From the NCBI RefSeq assembly GCF_011316935.1, contig NZ_WLYS01000001.1:1-64000 (forward strand): a stretch of DNA of 64,000 bases, given 5' to 3'. This document shows positions 36,628-45,252 of the stretch, piece by piece (the first letter of the stretch is position 1; each line of letters opens with the position of its first letter). The translations under genes and the position numbers were made by a program. This DNA is from Sphingobacterium chungjuense (lineage in GTDB: Bacteria > Bacteroidota > Bacteroidia > Sphingobacteriales > Sphingobacteriaceae). The notes beneath the pieces are model-generated. The model worked only from the letters and a program-made list of their open reading frames with translations, had not been told where the DNA came from and made no database searches.

Positions 36628-38355
36628 TTAAAACGAAAAATTGAGTCCACCAATCACGTTAAATCCTAATCTTGGGTAATATAAGTAACGCTGATACTCG
36701 TTATTTAGCATATTATTTGCTTTCACAAAAATACCTAATTGCTTCGTAGCTTTATATTCCGCTCCAGCACTAAGATCTAAAAACGACGGTATACTTTGTA
36801 CCGTAGGTGCACTCGGATCGATCGCTACACCACTTGAATTGTAGGCAAACGCACGTGCAGAAGTCTGTCCGTGGAACAACGCCTCGGCATCAATATATAA
36901 CTTTTCCGAGATGTTGAAACGCGCATTCGCTGTCAAGCGGATGTTTGGCGTATGCCAAGTTTCTGCCTGATAGGCCATAGTATAATTATCGATATTCAAT
37001 CGACCACCTAAGTTTACGGCCTCAGAAACGCGAATGTTGATCTCTCCCTCTACACCAATATGTTTCACAGATTCGTCGCCATCACCGTCGTACACTAAAT
37101 CAAATTGAAATGGATTGACCATGTTGTTTACAAACAATGGCATACCTTCTAACTGACGATAGAATGCTTTGGCTTTCCAGCCAAAGGTGGCACCTGCATT
37201 TCCTTTGATACCACCATAAGCGTGCATACGCTCAATCGTGTTTTGGATCGTAACACCGGATGCCAAAAATGGATTTTGACGGGCGAACTCACGATATGAT
37301 CCGCGCTCAACTCCACCAGTTATACCACCAAAAATGTAGAAGTATTCGGGTACTAAAGAGAAGTCTATTTCTGCCTTTGGAAAGATGTTAAACGAAGATT
37401 GATCACCAAACTCAGACACCAAGTTAGCACCTAATTGAATGGTGTAATTAGCCCCTTTGAAGCTAATATATGGATTAGCAGAAGCGACAGAATTACTCAC
37501 GCCTGATGCGCCTAGTAGATTCATCGCACCTTCCACATTATTGATATCTACGGCTACATTTGCTCCCACGTTAAACGTGCGAACGCGTTTGTTCAAATAA
37601 CCCGCTAAGGCAAATGAATTCTCCCGCGCATCGTAGCGATCCGAAAAAGTATAGGCATCGGTCTTAAGTGAAAAACTCAATGCATCTTCATCTTCTGGAT
37701 CAAAATTACTGACCATCTCACCCGTAAGATACAGGTCATTGAAGACTTGCCCTTCGCGCGATGGATTCAGCGATGTACCATTTTGATCTACTGGAATACC
37801 GTAAAAGTTAGTCCCCAAACGATTGTAACCAATCTGTCCGTCTATGGTTAAGGCAGGAAAAACACGTCTACCAAAAGCGCCAACTTCTTGGCGACTGAAG
37901 CGCTGGTCATCCAGACTACCTTTTTGGTTGAGGTGCTTGACGAAACCACCAAATCGAATATCTTCATAATCCTCTACCGCAAAATAGGCTTCGCCAAGGA
38001 TGGTTCCTAAATTACCAACACCTGCTTTCACATAATTGCTATAGGTATCGCGCGAGCGAATGAAAGGCGTTTCCATGATTTTCAACTCGCTCAATCCCGT
38101 ATTGATATCCAATTTCTTATCAGGCACATTGCCATACGTAAGGCGTGGCATGTATTCTCTTTTGTTGGACATATCTGGACTACGGCGAATTTTGACCGCG
38201 TCGGCTAGTAATGGCCGATAGTCCCGAACGATTACAAATGAATCGATGGCAACTGGTTTTTCTGTTTCTTCGCGTTGTTGAGCAGCAGCTTCGAAACTGA
38301 CACCAGTAAGCATCGCTAAAAACGCTGTTTGCGTAAGTATCTTCTGAAATTTCAT
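36628..38355 (-). CDS. Outer-membrane beta-barrel protein (TonB-receptor-like)
   Basis: This 575-residue protein has a signal peptide (about 1-24, A-A-A-Q). The mature part is a series of amphipathic strands that ends in the aromatic Phe typical of outer-membrane barrels (GGLNFSF). Its last 200 residues resemble the barrel of TonB-dependent receptors (KANNMLNNEYQRYLYYPR), but no plug domain or TonB box is evident. The ATG at 38355 is preferred over the upstream GTG. The cargo is unknown. Confidence 0.78.
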   Translation of the reverse strand: MKFQKILTQTAFLAMLTGVSFEAAAQQREETEKPVAIDSFVIVRDYRPLLADAVKIRRSPDMSNKREYMPRLTYGNVPDKKLDINTGLSELKIMETPFIRSRDTYSNYVKAGVGNLGTILGEAYFAVEDYEDIRFGGFVKHLNQKGSLDDQRFSRQEVGAFGRRVFPALTIDGQIGYNRLGTNFYGIPVDQNGTSLNPSREGQVFNDLYLTGEMVSNFDPEDEDALSFSLKTDAYTFSDRYDARENSFALAGYLNKRVRTFNVGANVAVDINNVEGAMNLLGASGVSNSVASANPYISFKGANYTIQLGANLVSEFGDQSSFNIFPKAEIDFSLVPEYFYIFGGITGGVERGSYREFARQNPFLASGVTIQNTIERMHAYGGIKGNAGATFGWKAKAFYRQLEGMPLFVNNMVNPFQFDLVYDGDGDESVKHIGVEGEINIRVSEAVNLGGRLNIDNYTMAYQAETWHTPNIRLTANARFNISEKLYIDAEALFHGQTSARAFAYNSSGVAIDPSAPTVQSIPSFLDLSAGAEYKATKQLGIFVKANNMLNNEYQRYLYYPRLGFNVIGGLNFSF

Positions 38356-38371
38356 CTTCACTACCCTAATC

Positions 38372-41300
38372 TTATTTAATTTTCTGCAATAACTCTTTCG
38401 CCTCTTTCACAACGCCATCTTTATCGTTATCGTAGTTGTCGATCACGCTCTCCAAGGTTGCTTTAGCCTGAAAGTTGTCTCCTTTTCCTCGGTAAGCTTC
38501 TGCCATGGTGATAAAACCTTTGGCCACCCAGTACTCGAAAGAAGAGAATTTATCTCCAATTTCCATCGCTGTCTGGATGGCTTTATCCCACTGTTTGCTC
38601 TGCACCTGCTGTTTGGCGATCAGGTAACGGGCTTCTGCACCGGTCTCTGTTTTTGACTTTGCGGCAGCTGAGCTAAGTTCTTTGCTCGCATCAGCGGCTT
38701 TGTTTGTTGCCTGATATGCTTTGGCAGCATACAAGTGTGCTTTCGCTATCTCTTCTTCCGAAGATTTTTCATATCCTTTGATGATATTAGCATACGTCAA
38801 CGTTTCCGCATAATCATTGATATTGAAATAACTCACCATCAAATTGTTGATCGCCCAACCGTAGTTTTCTTTGTATTCGGAAGTCAATTCCAGTTTTTTC
38901 AATACCTGAACGGCCTCATTGTACGCTTTATTACGTAAGTGCAAGCGAGCTACACTCAATAAGGTACGCTCGGTGTACGCACTAGTCCAATCATTCATGA
39001 TGATATTGAAGTCGTGCAATGCTTCGGTATCCTTACGCAATTGCGCGTAACTTTCGCCACGAATAAAGCGCGCATGTTTCTCATTAATCGGTTTTGGAAA
39101 CTTATCGAAGTACGCATTTACGGCTTCGACAGCGCCTTGCCAGTTACCGCGATCAAATAAAGTACGTGCTACCGCAAAAGTATGTCCATCCTGCTCTGCT
39201 TTGCTCAAATCACCAATATTGGTGCTGGTCGCGTAGCGGATGTAACCGGATGCATCATTCTTATCCAAATAGATGTTTTCGATGGAAGCTAAGGATTGTT
39301 TCGCTTCGTCGGTAGTCGGATATTGACTGACCACTCGTTGAAATGTCGCCAAAGCAGCATCTCGATTGTCTTGATTGTATTGCACTAACCCGATCGTGAC
39401 TAAGGCACGAGGCACATAGCTACTGCGTGGATATTGCTCTACCATTTTTTGCAGGCCAGTGATCGCTTTGTCATACTGGTCTAACAAGAAATAAGTGTAT
39501 GGAATTTCAAAAGCGACGTCGTCCGCATAGTTGGAGTTCGGAAACTTCTGCACAACCGAGTTTAGTGTTGCAATTTTTGCTTGGCTATTGCCTTGCAAAC
39601 CTTGGATAATTCCGCGTTGGAATAATGCATAATCTTGGCTTTGTGCACCAGAGCTGATGAGACGATCGTAATACGACATCGCACGAGCGTAATTTTTTGT
39701 ACCGAAGTACGAATCGGCTGCACGCGCTATCGCGTCGTTACGTGTGTTGGCATCTACTCCATCGCGCGCAGCGCCTGATAGGAAACGCTCAAAATAATTG
39801 GCTGCTGTGCTGTAGTTGTCGTTACGGAATGCAGCATATGCTAATGCGTAATTCGCATAATGGTATACATCGGTTTTGCGCGCTGCTGGCAATTGTAAAA
39901 ACTTGTTGAAGTTGGCCGTGGCTTCTTTGTATTTGCGCACTTCGTACATAGCTTCTGCTTTCCAATAAGTAGATAGCGCATAGATTTCTTCGTCGTAGCG
40001 GTTTTCTTCCGAACGCATGAACATGGAGATACCATTTTCAAAAGCACGCTCGTTGTAGTATTCCAGACCGCGGTAATACGTTACTTTTTGATAAGCTGCT
40101 TTTGCTTCACGGCTGCTGCGATTGATGCCCTCCAGTACGTCTACCGCTGCGCGGTAGTTTTTAGTTCCTAAAAGTACTTCGGCCAACAATGTTTTTGCTT
40201 CTTCACTGCGTGTAGAACTGGGATATGTCTGCAGGTATTCCTGAACAGCATCTAAGGCCACCTGGTGAAACTCCAATTCGTACGATAATTTCGCGTAATT
40301 AAATAAACCTTCCTCTTTCAATTGCGGATCGAAGTCCAATTTAGAAGCACGGAAAAAAGCGTTCCGAGCACTTTGTTTATTATTTGTTTTGATGAAGGAA
40401 TCACCCAACGTAATCATGGCACTTTGGTAGTAGGCATCTGGTTCATCCAGTTTTTCCAACTCCGCAATAGCGCGTTCGTAATTCCCTAGCTTGTAGTTAA
40501 TATAACCGATCTGGTAGCTATCCTGATTGTTCTGGGTTTTGCTTTGATCAGCCGCTTGAAAACGATCGTAATACTGCTTAGATTTATCTAAGTCGCCCTT
40601 GATGAAATAGGTTGCCGCTACGATGCGGAACATATCCGTTTCGCTCTCCTGCTTCGTGTTTTGTAAAATCGGTAAGGCATAAGCCAATACCTCATCATAA
40701 CGCTTATCTAAGAAGTAAAGTGCGGTAATGTAGTATGGATAACTATTTTCATAGGTTTTCGACCCTTTCAAACGTTCGAACTCATTTAGCGCTGTCTTAT
40801 ATTCTGCATCTAAATAACTCAGGTAAGCATGATAATAAATAGACGCTTCCTGATACGAAGAATTACGATCTTTTAGATCTGCAAATACAGGCTTTGCCGC
40901 TTCGTAATCTTTGGTCATGAAGCGCGCATACGCTAATTTGAAGCGATACTCGGTAGCCTCTGCGCCGGCTAAGCTTTTACTATCTATACGTGTAAACCAC
41001 TCAATCGCTTTTTCAAACTCTTGTCTGGTATAATAGAATTTACCAATCTGGAAATTGGCTGCTTTGGAATTGGCGCTTGAAGGAAAATCACGAATATATT
41101 TTAAGAACAAGCTTTCCGCATTGCTCTCTTCTAATTCTAATGCACATACCGCTTGGTAGTAGCGAATGTTTTCTTTTAATAAGGTCAATTCCTGCGTTTC
41201 ATCCAACTGCAACGTAGATTTGGTACGTACGCTTTCTGCCCGATCAAACTGCTTTGCTGCGGAGCTAAATTTTCCGCGCTCATACAGTTCAAGACCTGAC

Positions 41301-41401
41301 TTGTATGCGTTATTCACATCTTGCCAAGCCGTTTGCTGAGCGACTGCAGTCGTCCCCATCAAGCATAAAGCCACCCCAACTTGATATATCTTATTGTACA
41401 T
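38372..41401 (-). CDS. Large periplasmic TPR protein
   Basis: This 1009-residue protein has a signal peptide (about 1-21) and then about twenty tetratricopeptide-like helical pairs up to the end. Typical repeat phrases are LAYARFMTKDYEAAKPVF and IGYINYKLGNYERAIAEL. TPR arrays are scaffolds for protein binding. It is the first gene of the operon with the barrel, SPOR, ExbB/D and TonB genes, 16 bases ahead of the barrel gene. It may be a periplasmic adaptor for the barrel or for cell-wall enzymes. Confidence 0.82.
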   Translation of the reverse strand: MYNKIYQVGVALCLMGTTAVAQQTAWQDVNNAYKSGLELYERGKFSSAAKQFDRAESVRTKSTLQLDETQELTLLKENIRYYQAVCALELEESNAESLFLKYIRDFPSSANSKAANFQIGKFYYTRQEFEKAIEWFTRIDSKSLAGAEATEYRFKLAYARFMTKDYEAAKPVFADLKDRNSSYQEASIYYHAYLSYLDAEYKTALNEFERLKGSKTYENSYPYYITALYFLDKRYDEVLAYALPILQNTKQESETDMFRIVAATYFIKGDLDKSKQYYDRFQAADQSKTQNNQDSYQIGYINYKLGNYERAIAELEKLDEPDAYYQSAMITLGDSFIKTNNKQSARNAFFRASKLDFDPQLKEEGLFNYAKLSYELEFHQVALDAVQEYLQTYPSSTRSEEAKTLLAEVLLGTKNYRAAVDVLEGINRSSREAKAAYQKVTYYRGLEYYNERAFENGISMFMRSEENRYDEEIYALSTYWKAEAMYEVRKYKEATANFNKFLQLPAARKTDVYHYANYALAYAAFRNDNYSTAANYFERFLSGAARDGVDANTRNDAIARAADSYFGTKNYARAMSYYDRLISSGAQSQDYALFQRGIIQGLQGNSQAKIATLNSVVQKFPNSNYADDVAFEIPYTYFLLDQYDKAITGLQKMVEQYPRSSYVPRALVTIGLVQYNQDNRDAALATFQRVVSQYPTTDEAKQSLASIENIYLDKNDASGYIRYATSTNIGDLSKAEQDGHTFAVARTLFDRGNWQGAVEAVNAYFDKFPKPINEKHARFIRGESYAQLRKDTEALHDFNIIMNDWTSAYTERTLLSVARLHLRNKAYNEAVQVLKKLELTSEYKENYGWAINNLMVSYFNINDYAETLTYANIIKGYEKSSEEEIAKAHLYAAKAYQATNKAADASKELSSAAAKSKTETGAEARYLIAKQQVQSKQWDKAIQTAMEIGDKFSSFEYWVAKGFITMAEAYRGKGDNFQAKATLESVIDNYDNDKDGVVKEAKELLQKIK

Positions 41402-41638
41402 ATAAACGAATTCTACTATTTATTGGATAACGTATTTCCACCATCATTTCGGTTTGTCGATCTCAGCTTTACATGCCATATTGGCCAACAGATTCCTTCA
41501 ACATACGAAAATAGAAGTTACCCTTAAAGTTTTCCTCAAAAGTTATTAACATTGGTGCATAAACACCGTATTTAACGATACTTTAACAAAATTCCCAGCA
41601 GCTGCGCTGTATTTCGCTTCCGCGAATCTGAAGTAATT
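41402..41638. other. Intergenic region between pyrB and the TPR operon
   Basis: This 237-base gap must hold the end of the pyrB transcript and the promoter of the TPR operon. I see only a short 5-base-pair hairpin (TTCGC/GCGAA at 41611-41624) near the pyrB end and no exact -7 octamer on the minus strand. No gene is apparent. Confidence 0.35.
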
Positions 41639-42574
41639 TTAACCGCGTTTGCCGGCTAATAAGTAAAGCACTGCCATACGAACAGCTACGCCATTTTCCA
41701 CTTGATCCAAAATAATGGAATGTGCGCTGTCGGCTACATCAGAGGTAATCTCCACACCACGATTTATTGGCCCCGGGTGCATGATGATAATCTCTTTGTC
41801 TAGGCTATCTAAGATTTGTTTGTTCAAACCATATAACATAGAATATTCCCGTAGTGATGGGAAGTATGCAATGTCCTGACGCTCTAATTGTATACGCAGC
41901 ATATTGGCGACATCGCACCAGTTCAGCGCTTTCATCAAATCATGTTCTACTTTGACACCAAGCGCACTGATGTATTTTGGGATTAAGGTTGTCGGCCCGC
42001 ACACCATCACTTCAGCACCTTGCTTCTGCAAACATAGAATATTAGACAGAGCGACGCGGGAGTGCAGTACATCACCAATTATGGCAACTTTTTTGCCGGC
42101 AAGATCGCCTAATCGCTCGCGGATAGAGAAGGAATCCAACAAAGCTTGAGTCGGATGTTCGTGCGCACCATCACCAGCGTTGACAATCTGCGCATCGATG
42201 TGGCGACTTAGAAATACGCCTGCACCTGCATAAGGATGTCGCATGACAATCATGTCGACTTTCATCGCGAGAATATTATTAACGGTGTCAATGAGTGTTT
42301 CGCCCTTACTTACGGACGATGAGGAAGCCGCAAAATTGATGGTATCGGCCGAAAGGCGCTTTTCTGCTAACTCAAACGATAATCTGGTGCGAGTAGAGTT
42401 TTCGAAGAATACATTGGCGATGGTGATATCCCGCAGAGACGGAACTTTCTTAATCGGCCGATTCAACACATCCTTAAAATTGGATGCTGTATCAAGGATC
42501 AATTGTATATCTTGTTCGTTAAGATCTTTTATACCTAATAGGTGACGTGTGCTGAGTTGTTCTGTGCTTGACAT
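41639..42574 (-). CDS. pyrB: Aspartate carbamoyltransferase catalytic subunit
   Basis: This 311-residue enzyme joins carbamoyl phosphate and aspartate in the first committed step of pyrimidine synthesis. The carbamoyl-phosphate motif S60-T-R-T-R64 and the HPTQALLD motif near residue 140 are present. The length fits a catalytic chain. No pyrI regulatory-subunit gene is adjacent, so it may act as a simple trimer. It is preceded by pyrR after 24 bases and is probably co-transcribed with it. Confidence 0.95.
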   Translation of the reverse strand: MSSTEQLSTRHLLGIKDLNEQDIQLILDTASNFKDVLNRPIKKVPSLRDITIANVFFENSTRTRLSFELAEKRLSADTINFAASSSSVSKGETLIDTVNNILAMKVDMIVMRHPYAGAGVFLSRHIDAQIVNAGDGAHEHPTQALLDSFSIRERLGDLAGKKVAIIGDVLHSRVALSNILCLQKQGAEVMVCGPTTLIPKYISALGVKVEHDLMKALNWCDVANMLRIQLERQDIAYFPSLREYSMLYGLNKQILDSLDKEIIIMHPGPINRGVEITSDVADSAHSIILDQVENGVAVRMAVLYLLAGKRG

Positions 42575-42598
42575 GTGCTATATGGATCTGTATTCTCT

Positions 42599-43144
42599 TT
42601 ATTTTTCTTCTGTGATCAAAACGATGCTATCCTCCTGATCAGTTTCTTTCCAACTTACGATGACTTTTTGCGCATCGATAGAATCGACTTGTATTCCAAT
42701 ATAATCTGGCTCAATCGGTAGTTGGCGAGAGAATCGACGATCGACCAACACCATCAACTCGATCTTCTTAGGTCGGCCAAATGTCTGGATAGCGTCCATA
42801 GCAGAGCGTATCGTACGCCCTGTCCAAAGCACATCATCTACAAAAACAACCACTTTATCATCTACCAAAAACTCAATATCGGTACGACTTGCCTGCAAAG
42901 GACTGGATCCTTTCATCCGAAAATCATCGCGGTGAAAGGTAATATCCAAGGCACCGGTCTGCACATCTGCACCCGAAATCGTTTTGATTTCTTGGCGGAG
43001 TCGGTTCGCCATATATGGCCCGCGTGGTTGTACGCCGATGATTACTGTATCACTAAAATCACCGTGGTTTTCTATGAGCTGCTGACACAAACGCTTGAGC
43101 GTAATCTCAAACTTGGGTCCGTCTAAAAGCAAAGATTGTTTCAT
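42599..43144 (-). CDS. pyrR: PyrR bifunctional pyr regulator/uracil phosphoribosyltransferase
   Basis: PyrR senses UMP and controls pyrimidine genes, usually by binding their mRNA, and it has weak uracil phosphoribosyltransferase activity. With the ATG at 43144 it has 181 residues, the family's typical size. The PRPP loop VVFVDDVLWTGRTIRSAMD and the GVQPRGPYMA segment identify it. It precedes pyrB; a leader of about 85 bases is possible if the -7 element at 43238 is used. Confidence 0.93.
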   Translation of the reverse strand: MKQSLLLDGPKFEITLKRLCQQLIENHGDFSDTVIIGVQPRGPYMANRLRQEIKTISGADVQTGALDITFHRDDFRMKGSSPLQASRTDIEFLVDDKVVVFVDDVLWTGRTIRSAMDAIQTFGRPKKIELMVLVDRRFSRQLPIEPDYIGIQVDSIDAQKVIVSWKETDQEDSIVLITEEK

Positions 43145-43237
43145 ATGTATATGCTCGTCTTGCACCGCTAGCTGCCATTCTGCCCTGATCGCTCCATGAA
43201 GCTATGGGTAGGCATCCTATCAGCGGATTTGTTTAGG

Positions 43238-43245
43238 CAAACTTA
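43238..43245 (-). promoter_or_regulatory. -7 element of the pyrR-pyrB operon
   Basis: TAAGTTTG on the minus strand (43245 to 43238) matches TAnnTTTG and falls just after the ftsZ terminator hairpins. It lies 93 bases before the pyrR ATG, leaving room for a regulated leader. No clear TTTG was found upstream. Confidence 0.4.
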
Positions 43246-43259
43246 GCCATTTTTTTGAA

Positions 43260-43275
43260 AAGACCTTGCGGTCTT
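43260..43275 (-). terminator. Second hairpin downstream of ftsZ
   Basis: A six-pair stem (AAGACC with GGTCTT) is capped on the minus strand by the stable tetraloop GCAA and followed by TTTC. It lies ten bases beyond the main ftsZ terminator and may back it up. Confidence 0.5.
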
Positions 43276-43284
43276 AGGGTATAC

Positions 43285-43311
43285 AAAAACAGCTTCGGTA
43301 AGGAAGCTGTT
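43285..43311 (-). terminator. Terminator of the dcw cluster (after ftsZ)
   Basis: A nine-pair perfect stem, AACAGCTTC with GAAGCTGTT, and a six-base loop are followed on the minus strand by five T. It lies 23 bases beyond the ftsZ stop and ends the whole division cluster transcript. Confidence 0.85.
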
Positions 43312-43333
43312 TATTTTATATGTAATACAATTA

Positions 43334-45112
43334 CTAATCGACGTTGTCGTGTAGAAATGAATTGTTCGGTCTGATTTCGGTTTCGCCACTATCAAATGAT
43401 AGGGTAAAACGAGACACTTGCGACTGCGAAGAGTGTGGCACATCATCCAATGATTTTTGCTTTCTCTTATATGCTGGTTCATTTTCCATCTCTTGCAAAC
43501 CATTCGTCGAACGCAATTTCATGCTCAACTCTTTCAAGCGAAGAATACGTTCTTTCGTTTTCATCAATTGATCTTCGAAATTAGCTTCCTCCACCTTAGC
43601 CTCTTCTAAAGCAGCTGGTGTCGCTATCGTATTGCTCGGTGCAGTATAGTTATTTGCTGATTGCTGATAAGCAGGTTGCGAAGATTCTTGCGCACCTAAT
43701 GATTGTGGTTGTTGGTACGAATCAAAAACCGTAGGCACTTTGAACTCAAACATCGAAGGAGATGTTTTCAATTCAAAACCATGGTTATCCTGAGGTTCTT
43801 GCTCTTCGACTTCTTGCTCATTCAGATCTAAGGTATGACGCACCACATGTGCTTCTTGATCTGCATGACGTGTAGGTTGCGCTTGGGGCTGTTGCACTGC
43901 CGAAGGCTGATTTACTGGCGTCGAAGCAAATGATCTGTTTGTCGGGTTAGCCGTAAAGAGATCGGTTTGTTGAATAGGTTGCTCAAACGCGGTATTGGTA
44001 ACTCCAACTGGTTTTACTACGGGCTCTGTATAAGTTTGCTTGTCCACAAACTGATTCTGAGATACTGGTTTAACGAAAGCCGACTTAGACTCCTCTGGAG
44101 TTAAGCGATGCGCAATCTTTTCCTTCTCTTTATCTTTTACGCGTTCTTCTGTGGTTTGGAAACCGGTAGCGATGATCGTAACAGAAAGGTCGTCGCCCAT
44201 GTTTTCATCAATACAGTTACCCCAGATGAGATCGGCTGATAAGCCTGCTTTTTCCTGAATGTAATCGGTAATGATAGACACTTCGTCCATCGTTACTTCT
44301 TTCGATCCAGAAGTAATGTTTAATAAGATATAACGTGCGCCTTCGATCTCATTATCTTTCAATAATGGTGAAGCTAATGCACCAGTCACGGCTTGCAAAG
44401 CGCGCTCGTCGCCATTAGCAACCGCATTACCCATGATAGCAACACCGCTATCATTCATCACCGTACGCACATCTTTGAAATCGACGTTTACATAACCTGG
44501 AATAGTAATAATCTCGGCAATACCTTTAGCAGCTGTCGTCAAGATATCATCTGCTTTCGCAAATGCAGCGGTCATCGTAAGGTTACCGAAGATTTCACGC
44601 AATCTATCATTAGAAATCACTAAGTAAGAATCCACGTATTTACGCAATTCACCTAATCCTTCTTCTGCCTGTGACTTACGGCGCTTGCCTTCAAAAGTAA
44701 ATGGTGTTGTGATGATGGCTACCGTCAAAATTCCCATTTCTTTGGCTGCTTTTGCCAACACGGGACTTGCACCTGTACCCGTACCACCACCCATTCCTGC
44801 TGTAATAAACAACATTTTGGTATTGGTACCCAACATACGTTTGATATCTTCGATACTTTCTATAGCCGAGTTTTCGCCCACATCAGGATCTGCTCCTGCT
44901 CCCATTCCTTCCGTCAAGCTTGCGCCCAACTGAACTTTATTAGGAATTGGACTCAACTCCAATGCTTGTGCATCCGTATTACATATAATAAAATCTACCC
45001 CACTTATCCCGGCTTTATACATGTGGTTTACGGCATTACCACCACCGCCACCTACACCAACTACTTTGATGATAGACGACTGCTCTTTTAACATTTCAAA
45101 TTGTATCGACAT
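43334..45112 (-). CDS. ftsZ: Cell division protein FtsZ
   Basis: FtsZ is the tubulin-like GTPase that forms the division ring. Of its 592 residues, the GTPase covers about 1-320 with the tubulin signature GGGTGTG at 108-114 and the T7 loop NVDFKDVRTVMND near 215. About 250 residues of Gln/Pro/Asn-rich linker and a conserved C-terminal end (NNSFLHDNVD) follow. The linker is much longer than that of E. coli, as is common in Bacteroidetes. It is the last gene of the dcw cluster; three DnaA-box matches lie in the gap before it. Confidence 0.97.
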   Translation of the reverse strand: MSIQFEMLKEQSSIIKVVGVGGGGGNAVNHMYKAGISGVDFIICNTDAQALELSPIPNKVQLGASLTEGMGAGADPDVGENSAIESIEDIKRMLGTNTKMLFITAGMGGGTGTGASPVLAKAAKEMGILTVAIITTPFTFEGKRRKSQAEEGLGELRKYVDSYLVISNDRLREIFGNLTMTAAFAKADDILTTAAKGIAEIITIPGYVNVDFKDVRTVMNDSGVAIMGNAVANGDERALQAVTGALASPLLKDNEIEGARYILLNITSGSKEVTMDEVSIITDYIQEKAGLSADLIWGNCIDENMGDDLSVTIIATGFQTTEERVKDKEKEKIAHRLTPEESKSAFVKPVSQNQFVDKQTYTEPVVKPVGVTNTAFEQPIQQTDLFTANPTNRSFASTPVNQPSAVQQPQAQPTRHADQEAHVVRHTLDLNEQEVEEQEPQDNHGFELKTSPSMFEFKVPTVFDSYQQPQSLGAQESSQPAYQQSANNYTAPSNTIATPAALEEAKVEEANFEDQLMKTKERILRLKELSMKLRSTNGLQEMENEPAYKRKQKSLDDVPHSSQSQVSRFTLSFDSGETEIRPNNSFLHDNVD

Positions 45113-45191
45113 ATCTTATACCTATTATACTTTAAATCAACCTATTGCAAAGACGAATTTGACCCTCTAATTCTAACGTAATATTAACAAA

Positions 45192-45200
45192 TTATCCACA
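45192..45200 (+). promoter_or_regulatory. DnaA-box match between ftsA and ftsZ
   Basis: TTATCCACA is an exact match to the strict DnaA box consensus TTATNCACA. It lies within 32 bases of two further boxes and about 80 bases before ftsZ. Binding by DnaA is inferred. Confidence 0.5.
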
Positions 45201-45204
45201 AGAG

Positions 45205-45232
45205 TTTTCCACAATTGTCAATTTGTGGAAAA
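45205..45232. repeat. Inverted repeat of two DnaA-like boxes before ftsZ
   Basis: The ten-base arms TTTTCCACAA (45205-45214) and TTGTGGAAAA (45223-45232) are perfect inverted copies with an eight-base centre. Each contains TTTTCCACA, which fits the relaxed DnaA consensus TTWTNCACA. The arms end in A-runs on both strands, so this is not a terminator. Confidence 0.6.
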
Positions 45233-45252
45233 AACAGACCGTTGTTGATAAA

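Noticed and set aside
45113..45252. Possible replication origin at the DnaA-box cluster
   Set aside because: There is no dnaA, dnaN or other origin gene nearby, no clear unwinding element, and only three boxes. A regulatory role is more plausible.
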